Shown here in pieces: positions 59,611-64,000 of a DNA stretch of 64,000 nt. Below the pieces are notes generated by a model that was given only the letters and a program-made list of their open reading frames with translations, did not search any database and was not told where the DNA came from. This stretch comes from Pogostemon cablin. Its lineage: Eukaryota; Streptophyta; Magnoliopsida; Lamiales; Lamiaceae. Position numbers and translations under genes: made by a program. The DNA is taken from contig CM042985.1 of the NCBI GenBank assembly GCA_023678885.1, positions 5,196,985 to 5,260,984 on the forward strand, written 5' to 3'. Position 1 is the first letter of the stretch. The number at the start of each line of letters is the position of its first letter.

Positions 59611-60056
59611 GATCCTAAGAAAAAGGATTTTGTTTCCACCGAGCTAAAACAATACACCGATGTCTCTAGTAAACCAAAGTCATCGTTGAATAGCTATTTT
59701 GCTCCAAATTCTTTCTTTAGAAAGACCGCACGAAGAGTGTGAGATAATTTTATGCTTTTGTATAATTAATTATCACTTTCCTTTTAAAACTTTTCATTTA
59801 TACTACAAATTATTTATTATTAGAAGAAATAAAAAAAATTAATATTATAATTAATTAATAAAATAATTTACAATATCATTATCATTTTTTTTATTAATTT
59901 GACATTGATTTTTATTGTAAAGCTAATTACTTTTATCCATCTCACCAATCATATTTCTTGCGCTTAGAAATCTTTTAGTATTAAATGGTATACTTTTTAG
60001 TATAAGGACATGCATCCATTATTTTTTGAAAAAAAAAAGTATAATGAAAATGTATA

Positions 60057-60172
60057 CTCCCTCCGTCCCGAAACAAGGTACTCCTTTCTCCCGGGCAAAG
60101 AGATGCATTTACTGTAGCTTTTGTGAGAGTTTTATGCAGTCAAACGTAGTTGTTTAACCGGGACAGAGGGAG
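60057..60172. mobile_element. Short Stowaway-like MITE (116 bp)
   Basis: CTCCCTCCGTCCCGAAACAA at the left and TTTAACCGGGACAGAGGGAG at the right, TA duplication on both sides. The cleanest Stowaway termini in the window. Confidence 0.8.
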
Positions 60173-60844
60173 TATACATTTACTTTTTGTACGAAGATTA
60201 CGGAGTATAATATTTTAATGTGTAGTGAAGTGAGAGAAATAATATTTTAATGTGTAGAGGGTAGTTGTATTAGTGTAGTGTGTGGGGGCCATATAGATAT
60301 AATAATGGTTTTGTGTGGGTCACATCAACCCAAAAAAGAAATGTATATTTTGTTTTAGGACGATCAAAATAGAAAAATGTATACCTAATTGTGGAACGGA
60401 AAAAATACTTTTAAGAACAAAAAATTGTACATTTATTAATTAAAATGTAAACCCTTTAAAATAAGTAAAAATTAATAACAAGTGTAATCAACAAAAACAA
60501 AAAACATGTTACACGGGTAACATGGCATAAAAGTATACTCCTATATTTCATTTGATTTTATGTGGGTGTTTAATTAATTAATTAATTATTCCTTCGAATC
60601 TAAATTGATACTATAAATATTTTTCTTCGAAACATTATTCACGCATATGAAGAACACCCGCGGTACACGTGTACATGCCAGCTGTAGGTCTGTAACTCAC
60701 GGGATAACAGCAACTTATTTTTATTTATTCTTTCTTTCTCATTAATCATGCCAATGTATTTTTCCCCTTTTTTATATATATATATATATAACAGTGTCAA
60801 CAAACCTTTCATTTTACAATTAATTAATGAATATAATAAAAAAT

Positions 60845-61118
60845 GAGTGAGGCTTGCATGTGCCCGAGTGCGCATCATGCGCCTTTAGAATTTAGTATCA
60901 TGGATAAGGGTACATTATTTTTGTTCTAAAGGGCATACACTTTAATTAATAACGGTACACCATTTTATTCTAAAGTGTATACACTTTTCATTAATAGTAT
61001 TTTTTATTTTTCTTCCGAAATACACATCCTTATACTAAAGGGTATACAATTTAACACAAAATTCTAAAGGCACGGAGTGTGCTCTCGTGCACCCCGGTGC
61101 ACACAAGTTTTTGCCATA
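60845..61118. mobile_element. MITE-like element, family B, copy 2
   Basis: Runs from 'gaggcttgcatgtgcccgag' to 'gcacacaagtttttgccata', the inverse pair of ends seen at 2281-2665, with core words 'ttctaaagg' and 'attaatag' in common. Confidence 0.6.
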
Positions 61119-61126
61119 AAAAAATA

Positions 61127-61335
61127 CTCCTTCTGTCCCAGTAAATAAGTAGGAGCACATATTTTATATGTGGAGATTAAAAAATTATTTTTTATTTATA
61201 AAGATATGTAAAGTTATTGGAATGTGTGTAAAAAGTGAATATTATTGAAATGTATTTTTTCTATTTTAAAAAATGTGCATAAGTGTTGAGATTAATAAAA
61301 AGAAAAATGTAAAATAATTAGCGAGACAGAGAAAG
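61127..61335. mobile_element. Stowaway-like MITE, diverged
   Basis: CTCCTTCTGTCCCAGTAAAT and AATTAGCGAGACAGAGAAAG at the ends, TA on both sides. It abuts the family B element. Confidence 0.65.
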
Positions 61336-62544
61336 TATATACTTTGGTATTGTGACGGTTAATTTTTAAAATGGAGACACATCAAATCTTATGTGAGATT
61401 CTCTCTTAAAAAGGATGATATTCGTTTAATTGAGTTATTTTCACGAATATGATAAATAGTCAAATTTTTTTAATAAATAATACTCCTAACTTAACAAAGA
61501 AGACTGATATTCATATTACGAAATCATTTTGTTAGACGAGATCACATTAATTTTTACAATTAGATTAATAAAATATATTATATTGTGTCCGTAAAATAAA
61601 AATATGATCACTATTTATTTGAATTATTTATTAGCATAATAAATAGGCGGTCTTGCTGTGAGACATATTTTACGAGACTTGTTCTGTTTGTTTTTTTCAT
61701 AAGAAACTCATGAGTGATTAAATTCCTAGTCATTACCATTTACATTATACATTGAAATGCTAGATATGATGTGTTGAAAGCATATAATTAAATAAACATT
61801 AGACATGATGAAAAACTAAACGTTAATTTTTTTTTAAAAAAAAAAGACACGCAATCATGCAATGAATTGAGAATAAAGGACAAAAAAATACAACGTAAGA
61901 AGAGGGAATCAGCAAGTACTCATTCCAAACTTCGACTAACCTCCTTTTTAATTAATTTCTTTAATATTTAATCCTCTTATCTCATAATAATTAAGCTATT
62001 ATATACTCCTAATTAATTACCTAATTTTTTAGGATTTGACTTTGTATCAGGATAGCAATCCTGAATCTGTTCTGCCTCATAATGTTCAATGCTAACCCGA
62101 CTTGCCCCATTTTAAGAATGTAAAGGGTCCGATTGGATAAATTTTGTACCATTCATCCCATTTTAATATTTAAATATTTTTATATTATATGTATAGTATA
62201 TACTCCCTAAATCTCATTTCAATATTTAAATAGTAATTAATTTGAATGTCTCACTTTAATATTTATTTTTATTTTTAAATGAAACTAATATAAAATAATT
62301 AATATTATATCAATATGGGTTCGCATTCAATACTAGTTCAACTACTCACTGTTTATTAAAATATTATATCTTTCAACACACTAAATATTAAATTATTATA
62401 CTGTAAGCAGTTAAAATTTACGTGCCAATGAAATGGCGACACGTGGATTTTATTAATTAAATATTAATTTACTTTGGAATTTAAATAAATTAATTCCTAA
62501 AGTAAATTAATAAATAATTTGGGCCCAACACATTAAAAGGGGCT

Positions 62545-62692
62545 CAAATTAAATGAGGTCTGACCCAAGTCAAGTAAGCCCCAAATTAAATGAGGCCTGG
62601 CCCAAGTCAAGTAAGCCTCAAATTAAATGAGGCCTGACTCAAGTCAAGTAAGCCCCAAATTAAATAAGGCCTGGCCCAAGTCAAGCAAGCCC
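62545..62692 (+). repeat. Four 37-bp tandem repeats in LTR U3
   Basis: 'caaattaaatgaggcctgg' starts units at 62545, 62582, 62619 and 62656, each followed by 'cccaagtcaagtaagcc' or a variant. The LTR of the other element has related 'ggcctatttaatttaa' repeats at the same relative place. Confidence 0.9.
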
Positions 62693-62832
62693 ATATAAAT
62701 TAAATCAAGCCCAAATAAAATAGGCCTGATTGCAGCCCAAACAAGTAGAGGCCCAAGCCCGCAAGTTGTGGCCCAAATAGAGTGGACCAATCATAATGCA
62801 GAGCATTTATGAGGGGGTCTTCACCTTTCACC

Positions 62833-62840
62833 TATATAAA
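62833..62840 (+). promoter_or_regulatory. LTR TATA box (second element)
   Basis: 'tatataaa' in the LTR, about 430 bp from its start, in the position equivalent to the TATA box of the other element. Confidence 0.6.
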
Positions 62841-63408
62841 GGGGTCTCCTCCCTTCATTCAACACACACTGAAGCTTCTGAAGACACAGACACTTTGAAG
62901 AGATTGAAACACGAGCAACGCTCCTCAAGATCTTCAAGGCGAAGAACGATATACGACCCGGGATTAAGGTGCTAAGCCTCCTAGATCGAGTGTTTTCCAC
63001 ACACTAAGTTCTTCAGTGTTCTTCGAGCCAAGAACGACGTACGACCCGGGATAAAGGTGCTAAGCCCCCCAGATCGAGTGTTTTTCACATCAAACACGTT
63101 TAATCCAAACAAAGGCTCGACGCCTCTGGATAAACGTTACAAGTCCCTAATTCGAGTCCGGACAAGCTTCAGACGAAGATCCGACTCAACACACAAAGTC
63201 AGCACAGCCAACAAAGTCAGCGCACACACAAGTCAAGTCAAAAACAAGACAAAGTCAAAGTCAAAGTCCAAGTTGGTTCGAGAGAGAAGAATCAGAGGAT
63301 TGATAGAGATCGTTTCCTTAATTATCAAGTTCAATCCACATTGGATTATCTTTGTAATTCAACTTGTATTTATTTTATTATAAATACAAAATTTGTTGTT
63401 ACAAATTT

Positions 63409-63428
63409 TGGCACGCCCGGTGGGACCA
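63409..63428 (+). other. Primer-binding site (second element)
   Basis: TGGCACGCCCGGTGGGACC follows the LTR end by a few bases. It differs at one base from the site in the Tat-type element at 34217-34239. Confidence 0.8.
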
Positions 63429-63466
63429 TCTCTACCTCTCATCTCTTCTCCCTACAAAGATACAAC

Positions 63467-64000
63467 ATGACTCCTGTCAAGATCACAGTAGGAAGGACTT
63501 CTGCCTCCAAACTCTCCGCCTCGTTGAGTGAACAAGTTGCTGTTGTTACAAGGAGTATGTCAATGAAAGCTCAGTCAGAGGCCTCCTCCGGCTCTAATTT
63601 TCCGGTTGAAATGGCTTCAAGAAAACAGCTACCCATGAAAGAGGATAGTGATGAAGATTCTGCATGCTCACATCCTCGTTCATCCTCAAGCTCTTCATCG
63701 GACTCAATTGCAGCCCCGGTAATGATGGCCGGCACTACAACTATTGAGGAGCAATTAGCAAATATGATGAAAGCTATCGAAGGGCTCACGAAACATATAG
63801 AAGCTCAAGACACCAAAATCTCCCAATTGATGGAAAAAAGAGATGTTGCGGAGACTAGCCGTGCAAACGGAAAAGGAGTTGTGGACGAGAGTGAGGTGGA
63901 AGAGTCTACAAAACGCCAAACTACTGAAAAAGAGCAAACTGAAAGAGGAGTGCAATTTTCAGCTGATGGAATGCTCCAAGTGGAGCAACTCAAAGATATT
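63467..64000 (+). CDS. Gag N-terminus of second gypsy element (open, runs off window)
   Basis: 178 codons from ATG 63467 to the window end without a stop. The pattern matches the N-terminal Gag of the other element: 'VVTRSMSMKAQSEASS', a Ser/Asp-rich patch, 'TTIEEQLANMMKAIEGLTKH' and 'ISQLMEKR', then a Lys/Glu-rich stretch. It reads through the point where the other copy is frameshifted, so this copy may be younger or better preserved. Partial: only the start of the element is visible. Confidence 0.8.
   Translation, partial: MTPVKITVGRTSASKLSASLSEQVAVVTRSMSMKAQSEASSGSNFPVEMASRKQLPMKEDSDEDSACSHPRSSSSSSSDSIAAPVMMAGTTTIEEQLANMMKAIEGLTKHIEAQDTKISQLMEKRDVAETSRANGKGVVDESEVEESTKRQTTEKEQTERGVQFSADGMLQVEQLKDI

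Larger units (their letters stand above)
56260..62401. other. Intergenic region, AT-rich, MITEs and a plastid DNA insert
   Basis: No gene seen. Holds the PLUTO 3' UTR, Stowaway-like elements at 57920-58159, 60057-60172 and 61127-61335, a (TA)n tract at 58162-58216, a plastid ycf2 fragment at about 59475-59610 and the family B element at 60845-61118. The rest is AT-rich and featureless. Confidence 0.65.
62402..63403 (+). repeat. 5' LTR of a second gypsy element
   Basis: Starts TGTAAGCAGTT and ends TTGTTACA, the same ends as in the element at 21266-35222, and is 1002 bp long against 983-993 bp. A TATA box (TATATAAA) is at 62833-62840. U3 has four 37-bp repeats (62545-62692), and R/U5 has a two-fold repeat with period 88. 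The partner LTR is outside the window, so target duplication cannot be checked. Confidence 0.85.

Noticed and set aside
63057..63383. 108-codon plus ORF in the second LTR
   Set aside because: Entirely within R/U5 of the LTR, made of Ser/Lys repeats from 'aagtcaaagtc' units.

Overview
The window is nuclear DNA from a flowering plant, almost certainly a eudicot. It is AT-rich, its genes have spliced exons with GT-AG introns, and it carries typical plant families: PLATZ, ATL RING-H2, Ole e 1, and a Tat-lineage Ty3/gypsy retrotransposon. I cannot name the species.

Layout. An aspartic protease gene (- strand) runs off the left edge (102-1087). Next come 7 kb of gene-free DNA with several small inverted-repeat elements. 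A gene cluster follows: a DEAD-box helicase of the Dbp5/LOS4 (RH38) type (8249-11373, +), an Ole e 1-like secreted protein (12296-12918, +) and the ESCRT-I subunit VPS37 (13393-16415, -). A region of local tandem duplications (17.2-19.2 kb) leads into a complete but mutated 14-kb LTR retrotransposon (21266-35222, - strand; CTTAC target duplications). Its gag-pol frame carries one frameshift and five in-frame stops. Between pol and its 3' LTR it carries a separate, spliced gene in antisense that encodes a plant mobile domain (PMD) protein, with its own TATA box and polyadenylation signal.

From 35.2 to 41.3 kb there are only MITE-like elements and AT-rich DNA. A PLATZ zinc-binding protein (41332-42630, +) and an intronless ATL-type RING-H2 ubiquitin ligase (44277-45032, -) follow. 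Then comes a (TA)n microsatellite, and from about 47.4 to 54.06 kb a decayed endogenous pararetrovirus (Caulimoviridae) on the - strand. It has coat-protein, protease, RT and RNase H remnants, a further downstream ORF, a Met-tRNA primer site at one end and a recognisable promoter with paired TGACG-type boxes at the other. About 520 bp past the virus begins an intronless gene for the plastid nucleobase transporter PLUTO (54580-56259, +). The last 8 kb hold AT-rich DNA with MITEs, a short insertion of plastid ycf2 DNA near 59.5 kb, and at 62402 the 5' LTR, primer site and open gag start of a second, related retrotransposon that continues past the right edge.

The host genes are unrelated housekeeping or regulatory loci and do not form a pathway. 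LOS4 and VPS37 are, from memory, also neighbours in Arabidopsis (At3g53110/At3g53120), so that pair may be an ancient syntenic block. The most unusual content is the antisense PMD gene inside the retrotransposon, the state of that element (many stops but nearly identical LTRs), and the pararetrovirus, whose two ends look like a genome opened at the primer site. All similarity statements come from reading the translations; no search was run.
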